DNA of 64,000 bases from Selaginella moellendorffii (GCF_000143415.4 NW_003314278.1:648845-712844), one strand, 5' to 3'. Positions 34,201 to 46,619 are shown, counted from the stretch's first letter. The notes: generated from the letters alone by a model not told the origin. Numbers and translations are program-made.

Positions 34201-34801
34201 TCAGGTAATATGCATTCTCCTCTTCCTTTCTAGCTTTGTCTTCCTGCAAGTTTATTAATATTATCAAATTCTGTCAAAAGTTCTTTTTTGATGGTCGTGA
34301 GTTGCCCCTCTTTGAACCAATTTTGCATATGCAAGTTCCACATTTCTTACTCCCCTTTTAGCACTATAACAATACCAAGATCTAATTACTAAACTTAGTT
34401 TTCCCACTTATAGTTTCTAACTTTGGTACATTTATGCAACTTCTCATCCCTATACATATAGGTGGACAAGGTAGAGGAAAACCATAGCTCAACAATGGTT
34501 GGAATTGCCTTTCACATTAATTTGAAGTATTTGAAAAATAAAAAAATTAAAGTTTGAAAAGTAAAAATGATGAAAGTGCTGTTTGTATACAAAATGTTGG
34601 CTAGTTTTTTACAATATTATATAATTTTTCCATCTCTTTGGTTTTCTCATTATCCTCTTAGATCTTAGTTTTACTAGACACTAATTGAAGTTATGGCCAA
34701 ATATGTAAAACACTAAATCCATATTTGCATTTATTTTAGTACTCCAATACTATTTAATACTTTGATCAATCTAGAGTTCTTTGCCTATTTCCTCAACATA
34801 G
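31230..34801. other. 3' flank of the kinase and decayed AT-rich DNA
   Basis: 31230 to about 32250 is mixed composition with no recognised family (minus-strand ORFs of 138 and 147 codons look random). From about 32340 the DNA is very AT-rich, with TRIM-2-like relics near 33295-33353 and 33692-33870. No gene was recognised. Confidence 0.45.
33692..33870 (-). repeat. Decayed TRIM-2 type LTR
   Basis: The order of landmarks (ACAACCAAAGAGAAGGAC, AAAGGTTTATGAATAAAAG, CCAATCAGTTAAAGG, GGTTGGGTGACCTGCAAGG) follows the reverse complement of the 194-bp LTR at 35524-35717. Confidence 0.6.
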
Positions 34802-37138
34802 TGTAAGGAACCAATTCCCTGAGGTGTCATATGCTAAAAAATCCTTAAAATCACGATTGGAATGATAAAAAGTCTATCAAATGAGAGTTCAAGATTGAGT
34901 TTGAGAATGAATTTGAGATTGAGTCCAAGATTTGAGATCAAATCCAAAATCAAGTCTAACATCAAGGATGTAAGAGGTTCTAAAAATATAATAAAGATAG
35001 TAAGGTTAAGAATTCTCTTTAGTGGTGCTTTCAAACCAAATTAAAGTTGGGGGTTAGTGGGAATGAGCACAGGCTTAAGGAATGCCAAAAAGGCTCTTTA
35101 CAAACATGCTCAAGGGTAACTTCCAATCCCAAAAGGGAAATTGATTGTAGTGCTACCAACTCAAGTGGAGTGGTGCCCCATTTGAGTATTATGAAGTTCA
35201 TTAGTTTTTACCCTTTCTAGGGGCTTGGGCCTTTCTTTCGAGATGGATGTGGAGAATTGAAGTACCCATATCAGGTTATTAGGCCACAGTGCTTCCCCCT
35301 AGTGTCCCAGATTAAGAGATGTACTTAAGGCTTAGGATTTAGAGGGTCCCATAAACAAGCCTTGCGTGCTATGGGATGTAAGGCTTGTTTATGGGATGTT
35401 ATGAACCTAAAAGTTTGGTATGTTTAATTGCTTGTTGTAATTGAACTTGAAGTTTAGTCTAAACTAGAGAGGGGGATTGAGAAAGTTTGGGAATCTATAA
35501 AGAATTGGTTGACATTTTGTTACTGTAAGCTCCTAAGTTTGGACTTCCCGGGAGGTCACCCAACCCAGTACTATTCAAACCCAAGGACGCTTAACTCCAA
35601 CTATCCCAAGACCCTTAACCGATTGAAAAAGGGGGTGCACTCTTGTTCATGGGCCCTTTCCCTCTATATTTGAACCCCATGGATCGTCTCTCGAGTCGTT
35701 CCCTTTGGTTGCTTACAATCCACCACGCTTCCCTGCAAGTTCACGCCCTCGTGAACGAGGGCTGAGAGCCGCAACTCTCCTGAGAGCCTCGCTCTCTTGA
35801 CACTCTACCCCTCGGGTCGAGCCCAGCGGGAGCAAATTGGACCAGCCAGATGTCAATCAACATGTGGTGTGATTCCCTTAACCAACCAACAGAGTCGGAC
35901 CCGAGACCTCTCTGATACCAAATGTAAGCTCCTAAGTTTGGACTTCCCGGGAGGTCATCCAACCCAGTACTATTCAAACCCAAGGACGCTTAACTCCAAC
36001 TATCCCAAAACCCTTAACCGATTGGAAAAGGGGGTGCACTCTTGTTCATAGGCCCTTTCCCTTTATATTTGAACCCCATGGACCGTCTCTCGAGTCGTTC
36101 CCTTTGGTTGTTTACAGTTACTTGTGCAGTAAGTAGTTAAACTTAAGTAAAACCAAGTCAGGGCCATACTTAACAAGTTGTAGGATTGAATAGATACATT
36201 TAAAATGGGTATTGAACTTCTTCTATGGGTGGTTGATTTGTAAGGAACCAACTCCATGAAGTGTCGTAAGCTAAAAGATCCCTAAAATCACGACTAGAAC
36301 AACAAAGAGTTCATCGGATGAGACTAAATTCGAGATCAAGTTTGAGACAGAGTTTAAAATCAAAGTTAAGACTAAATCTGAATACTAATACAGGTTATGG
36401 GGTGAAAAAGTCTAAAGCAATGGGGGGGTGTTGGGGTTTTAAAAGTATAGTAAAGATAATGAGGCTAAAGATTTAGTTTTGAAAAAACTCTTTAGTGGTG
36501 CTTCCAAACTAAATTGGGGTTGAGACTAGGGGTTAGTAGCCTTGAGCAAGAGTGAGCATATACTTGAGGAGTGCCAAAGATGCTTTTCAAGAGCAATTCT
36601 TACTCTCAAAAAGGGAAATTGACTTAGGTGCTCCTAGATTAAGTGGATTGGTGCCTCATTTGAGTACCATGAGGCTCATTGATCCTTGCCTTTTTTAAAG
36701 GGTTAAGCCTTCCCTTCGGGATGAAAGTGGGGAGTTGAGGATTTTATATTAGGCTGTTAGGTCATGATATTTTCCTTCTAGTATCTTAGATTAAGAGATG
36801 CACCTAAGACTTGGGATTTAGAGAGTCCTATAAACAAACTTTGCATATCATAGGATGTTAGGAACTTAGAAGCTTAGTGTGTTTAATTGTTTGTTGTAGC
36901 TAAACTTGAAATTTAATTTAATCTAAAAAGGGGGATTGAGAGAGAGTTTGGGAACATATGAAGAGTTGGCTGACACTTTATTGTTTATATAATAAGTAAC
37001 TAAATCTAAGTAGAACCAAGTTGAAGTTGGTATGATATGTAGGAATTTTGGCAAAGAAACTTAGCTAAAGCAAAGGCAAAGGTGGTCGAATAGATGAGGT
37101 AAGTTAACAAATTGAGAAAGAAAATTTTGTAACTTACA
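34802..37138 (+). mobile_element. Internally deleted family B element
   Basis: A left LTR copy starts TGTAAGGAACC at 34802, and a complete 900-bp LTR runs 36239-37138 (TGTAAGGAACC...AACTTACA). Between them lies only a PPT-type stretch (GAACTTCTTCTATGGGTGG, 36217-36235), so the internal genes and the end of the 5' LTR are deleted. Flanks are CATAG and CATAT, four of five bases shared, consistent with an aged target-site duplication. The LTRs are related in inverse orientation to those of element B (61168-62116). A TRIM sits inside the left LTR. Confidence 0.72.
35524..36116 (-). mobile_element. TRIM-2, miniature LTR retrotransposon
   Basis: 593 bp. Two 194-bp LTRs (35524-35717, 35923-36116; TGTAAGCTCC...TTTACA) differ at about seven positions and enclose a non-coding interior of about 205 bp. 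On the minus strand the primer site TGGTATCAGAGA (35909-35920) lies two bases from the LTR and matches the initiator-Met primer site at 11 of 12 positions. Perfect 5-bp duplications GTTAC flank it (35519-35523, 36117-36121). Confidence 0.92.
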
Positions 37139-37501
37139 CATATCCAATTGGTTTTTCCACCAACTTGATGTTCATCATTTTTTTCCTTCACAAAACTCAA
37201 AATAGTGTATCAGTAGTTGGACATTTGGTCTTAACTCCTTAAATAGTATTATCTTATATGAATTTAAAATTTATACCAAAGCTATTATATTCAACTTCTT
37301 GAATATGTACTTTTTATACTACAAATCCTTTGCATTAGATCTTGTCCAAGATTTGGATATGAAATATTGATCAACTTTATTATATGTTAATACTTGATTT
37401 TGTACTTCTCTCAAGTAATAAAATTAATGTCAAGGCTTTTTTTCTTTAATATTTTTAAGTCCTTGCTGATGTTATACTAGAGAATTAAAAAAAATTGAAA
37501 T
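37139..37501. other. AT-rich spacer between two elements
   Basis: Nothing recognised. It ends with TTGAAAT at the insertion site of the next element. Confidence 0.5.
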
Positions 37502-39664
37502 TGTGAGGGCCAAGTGTACAGCTACGATGCTGTATACTAATATTAGCGTAGTGGGATTTTGGTAGCCGTCGGATTAGTTTCAATCCGGACCACTTACTCC
37601 TGTATATAAGCTAGGGTTTTTGGGCTAATTGATATGCACATTTCTGTATTCCCTTTCTATATTCCATGCACTCACATTGGTGGAGATGAGGGGCACCTTT
37701 GATTGTCCCCAGGGAGTGCTTGGATTTGGGATTTTGGTTTAGATTTAGCTTTTGCATCATCTAGATCTAGTTTTTTCCATTTCCTTTCTTTTGTTCTTTC
37801 CTTTCAGAATTTTGGTTTAGATTTAGCTTTTTGCATTGTCTAGATCTACCATTTCTTTCCAGCTTTTTGTCATTTCTCTTCTTTTGCTCTTTCTTTTTTG
37901 TTCATCTTCATGGCCGATCAGCAATCTCCTCCTTTGACTCTAGAGCAGCAGTTGGTTCAATTGCTTGATGCTATGCGCTTGCAATTGAACAACCAAACTC
38001 AATTGATGGCAGCATTCACGGCACGTGGTCCAACTCCTCCTGCTATTGGTGCCAATCCTCGCGTTCGGCCGGAGTTCTTTCGTGGGAATCTTGGGGATGA
38101 TGTGTATCATTGGTTCAATCACTTCACGGTGATTGCCACATATAATTCTTGGGATGATGCTCGACATTTGCTTGAGTTTCCCACGTGTCTCCAAGGGACA
38201 GCGTTGCAGTGGTACAATGGATTGAGTGTGGCCACTCGTGGGGATTGGAGTGTTCTTCCGGACGTCTTCAAATGCGCCTTCGGACATGCCGATGATTGTG
38301 ATGATGCCTTCCAACAATTGCATTGTCTTTGCCAAGGGCCATCTGAGTCGGTGATGGAATTTGGCGTTCGTTTCCGAAGTCTTTTGCTTCGTGCGGAGCC
38401 AAATATGTCGGAGCGGATCAAGCTAGGAATGTTGTGGCTAGCACTTCGTCAAGATTTTGTCGGCCTTGTGCATGCATTTGTTCCTACCACCCTTGATGAT
38501 GCTCTTCGCTTGGCACAACGTTATGAGATGTCGCCTCTTCCACTTCTCGCTGTACGTCCTTCAGCTCCACTTCCTATGAGTGATGGTCTTGTTCCAATGG
38601 AGGTTGATGCTGCTGCTACTTGAGTCCACGGACAAGGGCGAGGACATGGTCGTGGCCGTGATGTTCGTTGCTGGGCGTGTGATGAAGTTAGTCATACTTA
38701 TCAGCGTTGTCGACGCTTTCTGGATTGGCGACCTCTATTTCTTGGATGGAGACCTTGGCGTCAGCAACGTCCAGTTGGTGTTGCTGCGGTGGAAAGTTTG
38801 GACACCGAGGTGCACCTGGGAAACGAGGAGTGAATGGCTCTTTCGGACATTCAAAAGGATGATTGCGAAGTATGTGAACTTTCAGCAGATGGTTATTTGC
38901 TGTCTCTTCGGTATGCCTATGTCACAGGGGTGCAGAGTTCTGTTGGTGCTTCACCATATAAACTTCTATATGGTCATGATCCAATATTACCAACGGAGCT
39001 GGGTTTACCTTCGCGATTGCCACGAGCTCTTGATGCTAGGTCATGGGATTAATATTTGACGAGCATTCTTCCACTTGTCCGAGCAGAGTCTGCCAAACAC
39101 TTAAGCCACATACACGTGGGATAACAACAGCGTTATAACTCCCATCATCGTCCACCTACAGAGTACAAAGTGGATGATTTAGTGTTAGTCCATTTTCCCT
39201 ATCTTACGGTACGTGGTTTATCTAAGGGGCTCTTTGCGCAGTGGAAAGGATTGTATCGGGTGTTGCGGCAAGTTGGACCGCAAGTTTATGAGGCTTGGCA
39301 TAACATCCAGCAGGCCGATCCTCCGGAGATTGTGCATGTGCAGCGGTTGAAACGCTTCATACAAAGGGATCAGGAGCAGTTAATACCGTTTATAGATCCA
39401 CCGATGCCTCCTCCTGATGTTCCTCTAGATCCCGGCCTATCTACAAGAGAACCCTGACAGCCTTCCATTATTCCGAGAGGAGGGGATGATGTGAGGGCCA
39501 AGTGTATGGCTATGATGCCGTATACTAATATTAGTGTAGTGGGATTTTGGTAGCCATTGGATTGGTTTCAATCCGGACCACTTGCTCTTGTATATAAGCT
39601 AGGGTTTTTGGGCTAATTGATATGCACATTTCTATATTCCCTTTTCATATTCCATGCACTCACA
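37502..39664 (+). mobile_element. Family A element with precise gag-to-integrase deletion
   Basis: LTRs lie at 37502-37676 and 39490-39664 (175 bp each). Flanks TTGAAAT and AAATGAA give a 4-bp duplication AAAT. The interior holds gag, then jumps near 38829 from the segment just after the zinc knuckle directly to the integrase/GPY region (TFKRMIAKYVNFQQ, YKLLYGHDPILPT, GLFAQWKGLYRVLRQVG). Compared with element A, about 2.56 kb (PR, RT, RNase H and most of integrase) is missing. A polypurine tract precedes the 3' LTR. Confidence 0.88.
37910..38623 (+). CDS. Gag of the deleted family A element
   Basis: 237 uninterrupted codons from ATG 37910 to a TGA at 38621. The protein has MADQQSPPLTLEQQLVQLL at the N-terminus, capsid landmarks RPEFFRGNLGDDVYHWF and WSVLPDVFKCAFGHADD, and the end PMEVDAAAT. 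The zinc knuckle (CWACDEVSHTYQRC) follows in another register after the stop (a CGA-to-TGA type change). It is the only family A gag in the window that is open from start through capsid. Confidence 0.75.
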   Translation: MADQQSPPLTLEQQLVQLLDAMRLQLNNQTQLMAAFTARGPTPPAIGANPRVRPEFFRGNLGDDVYHWFNHFTVIATYNSWDDARHLLEFPTCLQGTALQWYNGLSVATRGDWSVLPDVFKCAFGHADDCDDAFQQLHCLCQGPSESVMEFGVRFRSLLLRAEPNMSERIKLGMLWLALRQDFVGLVHAFVPTTLDDALRLAQRYEMSPLPLLAVRPSAPLPMSDGLVPMEVDAAAT

Positions 39665-40792
39665 AAATGAATACTTAAGAAAATTCAAATACCTCAAATA
39701 AAATATGTATGTTAATATATTTGGGGAAACTGGCATAGCTTTTGTTTCCTAGACTAGTTTTTCTTAGCTACTATCATGTTAAGTTAGACTTTTTCCTCAT
39801 CTATAAACTTGTCCATAATCTTGTTAATATTTGTTTAGAGAATTATTTGCACAACTATGATTTTATGTGGAAGAGTTATTTTGACTATTGCATCTTCATA
39901 TTATCTACATAAGAAAATTTATGTTAATAAAGAATCTAGAGAAAAAAAATTTAAAAAATAGATGTGCATATTCACTAAATTTATAATTACAATGAGTACC
40001 ATGCAATCTTTATTTTAGAACTCTATCATTGTAACATCCACTATTACGTAAAATCTTGCAATCTTTTCATTAATTAGATTTAGATAGTTCAAATTTATCC
40101 ATAGCAACTATGCCTTAAGCTAGAAATTTCTCTTCTATACAAGCAATATTTAATTGAAGGTTTCATTTTTCAAATCCATTGGGCTTCAAATATAAATAGA
40201 AAGGGCCCATGAATAATATTTTAGGATACTTGAGGTTAAGCATTCTTGGTTAAAATATCTTTGAAATCCATATTAAACAATGGCTATGTCTCATCCTACA
40301 AAGCTTTTTTCTTATTCAAGAGCATTAGACCCTTCACCACAATAAACTTTGATTCTATTTTTGTTGTTGAATAGGAAATTGAAGCTAATCTATAACATGC
40401 ACCATCAATTGCACCACTAGATGGGAGATAATAAGGCATAAAAGCACTTAGGGAGGTGAAACAATCTTTTTGATCATTAGCCATTATAACATATTTTATG
40501 CTTTGTCTTAACTTTATTTTTGGCTCCACTTTGATCTCTTTTGTTATGCAACTTGGGTTAAAACCAATATTTTCTTCTTCTTCATTCTACTATTGCACTT
40601 CTTCCTCCTTAAACTTATCTTTAGATGGCTTGAGATTCTTGGTTTCCTTTGGATTTTTGGTTTATTCAAAATACTTGGATTGCTCTAAAATTCTTGGTTT
40701 GCTTGGTTTCAAGAAGACTACTTGATGAAATTTGAGAAATGCACCTGTATTCCTCATTGTATTGATAACAATATTTTTGATAAATATTGCCT
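39665..40792. other. AT-rich spacer with an LTR relic
   Basis: No gene recognised. Around 40180-40250 the segment AAATAGAAAGGGCCCATGAA and GGATACTTGAGGTTAAG match a TRIM-2 type LTR relic. Short ORFs look random. Confidence 0.45.
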
Positions 40793-43661
40793 TGTGAGGT
40801 CCAAGTGTATGGCTATGATGCCGTATACTAATATTAGTATAGTGGGATTTTGATAACTGTTAGATTTGTTTTAGTCTAAACCACTTGCTTGTGTATATAA
40901 GGTAGGGTTTTTGGGCTAATTGATATGTACATTTCTTGTATTCTCTTTTTATATTCTATGCACTCACATTAATGGAGATGAGGGGTAGCTTTGATTGTTC
41001 TTAAGGAGTGTTAGGATTTGGGATTTTAGTTTAGATTTAACTTTTACATTGTTTAGATCTCCCTTTTCTTATTATTTTTCTCAACTTCTTCTTTTTTGCT
41101 TTTTCCTTTTTGTTCATCTTCATTGCAAAGCAACAACTTTTTCCTCCTTTGATTCTAGAGCAGCAGTTGGTGCAATTGCTCAATGTTATGTGGTTGTAGT
41201 TGAACAATCAGACTCAATTGATAACAACATTCACAACGCATAGTACAATTCCTTTTGCTCTTGTTGCCAATCCTCGTGTCCGGCTGGAGTATTTTTGTGG
41301 GAATCTTGGGGATGATGGGTACTATTGATTCAATCACTTCATAGTAATTGCCACATATCATTCTTGAGATGATATTTGACATTTGCATGAGTTTCCCACG
41401 TCTCTCAAAGGGACAGTGTTGCAGTGGTACAATGGTTTGAGCATAGCCATTCGTGAAGATTGAAGTATTCTCCTAGCCATCTTCAAATATGCATTTAGAC
41501 ATGCCGATGATTGTGAGGATGTTTTCCAACAATTGTATTGTTTTTGTCAAGGGCCATCTGAGTTAGTGATGTAATTTGGCATTCATTTTCAAAGCCTCTT
41601 GTTTCATATGGAGCCAAATATATTGGAGCAAATAAAGTTGGGAATGTTATTTTCAGCACTTTATCAAGATCTAGTAGGACTTATATATGCACTTGCTCCA
41701 GCCACCCTTGACAATGCCCTTCGCTTGGCACAATGTTATGACATATTGCCTTTTCCACTTCTTATTGCATGTCCTTCAGCTCAACTTTATGTGGGAGATA
41801 GTCCTGTTCCAATGGAGGTCGATGTTGTTACTGCTTGAGCTCAAGGACTAGGAAGAGGACATGGTTGTGGCCATGATGTTTGCTACTAGGCATATGATGA
41901 AGTTGGTTACACTTATTGATGTTATCGGCATTTTCTAGATTGACAACCTCCATTTCCTAGATGGAGACTTTGGCATTAATAATGTTCTGTTGGTGCTACT
42001 ACAATGGGACACCAAGATGCATCTGGGAAATAAGGAGTTATATGAGTAATGAAAGGATTTTGTGCAAATAAGTTAGTGATCCCTCCATATTTTTTTTGGG
42101 AGTATTATCAAGGGGTTCATTTAGCACTAATTCATTTAGTGGTTACTTAACAAGAGGTCTTTTATTATTCTCTCTATATTGGTTGATACAGGTTTGAACT
42201 TACCTTTTATTGCTCCACTTGTTGCCACATGTTGCCATCTACATTTGTGTTATGCGGTAGAGTTAATTTTCATTCTTTATGGCAATAGCCGTATATATGC
42301 ATGTGCATGGGATGAGGTAGACCTAGTTGTGTGTGTAGGCAATCTCGAGCTTGAGTTGTAGTAATTGCGGGTGGTGCCGAGTCAAGCTTTTAATCTCATT
42401 CTTGGTATGGATTGGTTATGGTGTAATCATACGAAATGTCACTTTGAAGCTTCTCCCCACTATATTATACTTCCCTATATTTCATCCATTCTTCTCACTT
42501 TATTACTTTTTTGTCCTTCTACTTCTACCTTTATTTCCATCACTTTTTTTCTCTATTACTTCCTCCTATATTTCCATTTTGTTCTTCTCTTCCCTTCTCT
42601 GATCCTTCTAATGGTCTCTATGTTATAGTGGTTGACTGACTCATGAAAGAGTATGCTGCTCTTTTTGAATTTGACTTATTGTATGGGTCCAAGATTATAA
42701 CATATATCATTTTATTCCAACTGGGGATGCTTATCCAATAAAAGTTCTTAGTCGTCATCGGTCACCCAAAGAGATTAAGATTTTACATGCAAACATCAAA
42801 GAGATGTTGGAAATGGGTGTTATTTGGAAGTCATGGAATCCTTGGGTGTGTGAACCTCATCTTGTGATGAAGCTTGATGGGAGTATTCATTTATGTATCG
42901 ACTATTGTTTGTTAAAAGAAGTGACGATCCCAGATGTGTACCTTTTTCTTCACACTGTTGATATCTTGGATTATCTGGGGAGAAGTCATTAGTTCATCAA
43001 GTTAGATTTTGCTTCTGAGTACTGGCAAGTATTGATGGCTGAAGAAGATATATTTTTAAGACAACTTTTCATACACTATTTGGTTTGTACGAGTTCTTAG
43101 TGATGCCATTTGGTTTGAATAATGCTCCGACAACTTTCTAATGGATGATGGATGAGGTTCTTTATGATATGTCAGAAATAACTGTTGACTTCATTGATGA
43201 TGTCTTGATATATGCAAAGGGGACATGAGAGGAACACATCTGTGATGTTTGTAAGGTGTTAGATCGGTTACAGGAATTTAGTTTAAAGCTGAAGCGATTG
43301 AAATGTATATTTGAGTCTAAGGATACAACTTATCTTGAGTACTATATTTCTTGTGAGGGTTTGCAAATTGACCCTAACAAACTTGTGATTATTCTACAAT
43401 TCCTTATTGCAAAGTGTGTGAATGATGTATAGTGCTTATTGGGTAAGATGTTGTATCTCGATCATTTTGTTGACAATTTTTCTGATCAAACTACACCATT
43501 GCGAGTGTTGCTGAAGTTGTCAATGTCATCTTTTATTTGGTTTGCAAACTATGAATGGGTATTTACAGATCTTAAAGAGCTATTAACGACTCCTCATGTT
43601 TTGACATACTTGACTTTTCATTTTGCGCGTGGATGTTTCTGATATTGATCTTGGAGGTGTG
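40793..43661 (+). mobile_element. Family A element, left part, host of the nested stack
   Basis: A 5' LTR (40793-40968, TGTGAGG...CTCACA) is followed by decayed gag (for example NMLFSALYQDLVGLIYALAP region 41599-41838), protease, and RT with DGSIHLCIDY and FIDDVLIYA. RNase H then breaks off at GGAGGTGTG (43661). The missing continuation is found at 62122. Many stops: an old copy. Confidence 0.85.
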
Positions 43662-44208
43662 TGTAAGCCACAAATTCTTCCTTTCCAATTCGCCAGCTTA
43701 CTTCATCTATTTGACTAATATTGCCTTGGCCTTAGTTAAGTTCTCTTAGTAAAGTTCCCGCCTATTGTACCAACTTTTACTTGGTCCTACTTAGTTTCAG
43801 TTACTCACTGCACGAGCAATAGAGTGTTAGCCATCCATCCATGGATTCCTAAATCTCTTCCAATCCCCCTTCCCAAGTTAGACTAGACTTAAGGTTCGGC
43901 TACACTCCCCATAGGCATAAGCAGCCAAGCACACCAAGCCACTAGGTTCCTTGGTACAACAAGACTTGATCATGGGACTGTTAGGAATCCCTCAATTCTT
44001 GCCACATTCTTGACTCTTGCCGGATTCCTGACCCGCAGACTATATTCTTGACTCTCGAGACACTTCCCTATTCCTGACTCTCTAATTTCCTGTACGATTC
44101 TTGAGTCTTTAACCACATTCCTGATGATGATGTGGCGCCTCCTCGACCTCAGTTATATTTAGGCCTTCCTCGATCCAAGAGTGGTGGAGCTTCATCAACT
44201 TATAATAT

Positions 44209-44962
44209 TGTAGCGCACTCTATTTCTCTCCCCTTAAGCCAACTGAAAAAGGGGCAATTGCTTGATGAAAGAGCCCTTAGTGGCTATTTTATCCTCATTT
44301 ATCCCCCAAAGTTCCAAGGATCCATGGTGACAGTATATCCAAATCTTATCCCATGATCACATACGCTACACTCACCCCCCCTTCAGAGATGTCAATGTCC
44401 TCATTGACTATTGACTAACAACCCCTACTGAGCCAAGGGGAACTAGCACCTCCATTTCCACACTGAATCTACCAATCTTTCCATTGTGTAGACTAGCTAT
44501 TCTATATGAGGCAGCTAGTCATCCACCCGTACCGTAGTCCCATGGTGGATACCTTCGTCCGTGGATACTCCACACTAGAGGAAGGACATATGCATGGTGC
44601 CCAATACGTACAAGTTCAATAGTCATCCACCCGTACCGTAGTCCCATGGTGGATACCTTCGTCCGTGGATACTCCACACTAGAGGAAGGACATATGCATG
44701 GTGCCCAATACGTACAAGTTCTTGCTCAAGGGTATATTATATTTTTAAGTAGCCACTAATCAATGGGAATCGAACTTGTGCCATTTGCTCTGATACCAAC
44801 TGTAGCGCACCCTATCTCTCTCCCTTTAAGCCAACTGGAAAAGGGGCAATTGCTTAATGAAAGAGCCCTTAATGGCTATTTTATCCCCATTTATCTTCCA
44901 AGGTTTCAAGGATCCGCGGTGACAGTATACCCAAATCTCATCCCATGATCACATGCACTACA
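44209..44962 (-). mobile_element. TRIM-1, miniature LTR retrotransposon inside the 5' LTR of element C
   Basis: 754 bp with two 162-bp LTRs (44209-44370, 44801-44962; TGTAGCGCAC...CTACA) and a 430-bp non-coding interior. On the minus strand TGGTATCAGAGC (44787-44798), a perfect initiator-Met primer site, lies two bases from the LTR. Flanks AATAT and AGTAT are the target duplication with one change. The insertion splits the TATA region of the host LTR: the intact 3' LTR reads TAGTATATATAGG there. Confidence 0.92.
44516..44721 (+). repeat. 102-bp exact tandem duplication inside TRIM-1
   Basis: 44516-44617 and 44620-44721 appear identical (TAGTCATCCACCCGTACC ... CAATACGTACAAGTTC), separated by AA. 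This suggests a recent duplication by slippage or unequal exchange. Confidence 0.9.
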
Positions 44963-45100
44963 AGTATACATAGGTTAGCCTTATTCCATTTCTCCACAAT
45001 CTGAATCGACACCAATCTAAGACCTCTTTCTCGTTTCCACTAGCTTTTCTCTTTGTCTTCTGCATTTTCCAGTTCTGATCTTGTTGGGGGTCTTGACAGT

Positions 45101-45115
45101 TTGATTCAGATTGTG
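45101..45115 (+). other. Putative self-priming primer-binding site of element C
   Basis: TTGATTCAGATTGTG, two bases after the 5' LTR, is the exact reverse complement of CACAATCTGAATCAA inside the element's own 3' LTR (49974-49988). In the 5' LTR the match is 13 bases (44995-45007). No initiator-Met primer site is present at this place. Confidence 0.7.
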
Positions 45116-45183
45116 TATTTTTGCTTTTGCTTTAGCTCATTTTGATTGTTTGACTGCCGTTGCCTTTTTTTTTTCTTCTTTGC

Positions 45184-45936
45184 CAATGGAATCTCCAAGC
45201 CATCCTGATTTCTTTGCCGAAGTCCTTGCAAAAATCCAATCTGAGAATACCAAGCTGAAGGAAACCCTTCTTCACATGCAACAGGAGCTTGATTCACTTT
45301 CGGCTCAAGGATCAAGCAGAGTTCCTAAACCGAAGGTGAGTTTCCTGGGGAAGTTTTAGGCAAGCGTTCGGAGCTTCGCAGATTCCTGAACTAGATGGAG
45401 CTGATCTTCGCACTTCAACATCAGCGGTACCCCACTCTCAAGTCTCAAATCGGCACGATCGGGACGTTTCTCGAAGGTGCAGCTTTGTCATGGTTTTCTC
45501 CTCTCCTGGAGAAGAGCATGAAAGGGGTCGTGGTTTTGGAGCTGATGGATCTTCAGTTATTCAAAGAGAATCTTGAAGCATGTTTTGGTGAGACGGATCG
45601 AATTCAGGCTGCCCCTACAAAGATGAGACGTCTCTCTCAGGGGTCTTGTCCTGCCTCGATCTATGCTATGGAGTTCCAACTCCTTGCTTTGGACACTTGG
45701 TGGGATGAGTGGGCCCTAATTGATCAATTTCGTTTTGGCCTCAATAACGATCCCACAGACCTGTCAGATGCCATCAACAAAGCTATTCGATGCAACAATC
45801 GTCTCTTTGAACGTCGTCAGGAAAATCGCCACGCCGCCATTTTCCTGTCCCAAACTCAGGAATCCCAGCTTGAGTCTTCAGGGCATACTCCTGAATCTAC
45901 TGCTCCGGTCCTAATGGATATTTCTGGCACTCCCTG
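45184..45936 (+). pseudogene. Element C gag
   Basis: It starts at ATG 45184 (MESPSHPDFFAEVLAKIQ) with a coiled-coil-like N-terminus. The frame breaks near 45357 and continues as a capsid with GTFLEGAALSWFSPLLE, LFKENLEACFGETD and DQFRFGLNNDPTDL to a stop at 45936. A broken zinc-knuckle or protease-like stretch follows to about 46440. Confidence 0.75.
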
Positions 45937-46619
45937 ACTCATCAGAGGGAAGTTGAGTCCTGCTAAGAAGCAACATTGAATCTCATAATCTTTGCCTCTA
46001 TTGTGCTGATCCTAATCACAAAGCAACTGTGTGTCCCAAGAAGCCTCCCTGACTGCTTGAGTTCACTCTGCCTCAAAGTCCACCTCTGTTGCAGTCAGGA
46101 AACGACCCTATCCAAACAGAGTAGGAGCTATTTGTTTGGACTCCTGCTTCATGGACACGGACTTTGCTGCCCGACATCATGTTCCTCTTTCTCCTACCAT
46201 ACGGGATCTGAGGGTTGAAGGCATAGGTGGGCATTTTGTGTCTCCATCTTCTAGACTTAGGGAAATGTTGCTGGTTCGAGTACACATCAGGTCCATCGTC
46301 ACCGATATCGCCTTCAACATCATCAACAACAAGTCCTCCTCTGTGGTGCTCAGCCTTCCTTGGTTCCAACTACACTAGCCTCAGATCTGTTGGAAGGAAT
46401 TACAGCTCGTCTCTTCCACACCACCATCACCCATAGCTTCCCCTGTTGTTCATCGAGTCTGAATAAAAAAAAGTTCCCTATACTCAAATCGGGGTTCTAT
46501 TCCTGACTCTTAAGAAGTTTTCACCCTCTTCTTTTCCCTCTCTTCCATCTTACATTGGATAGTATCCTCATCTCATCATTCCATTCAGTCGTACACCTCC
46601 TCCTATCTCTACAATCACT

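Noticed and set aside
44516-44721. Possible CRISPR-like or satellite array
   Set aside because: Only two adjacent copies, no spacers; it is a simple tandem duplication inside a TRIM.
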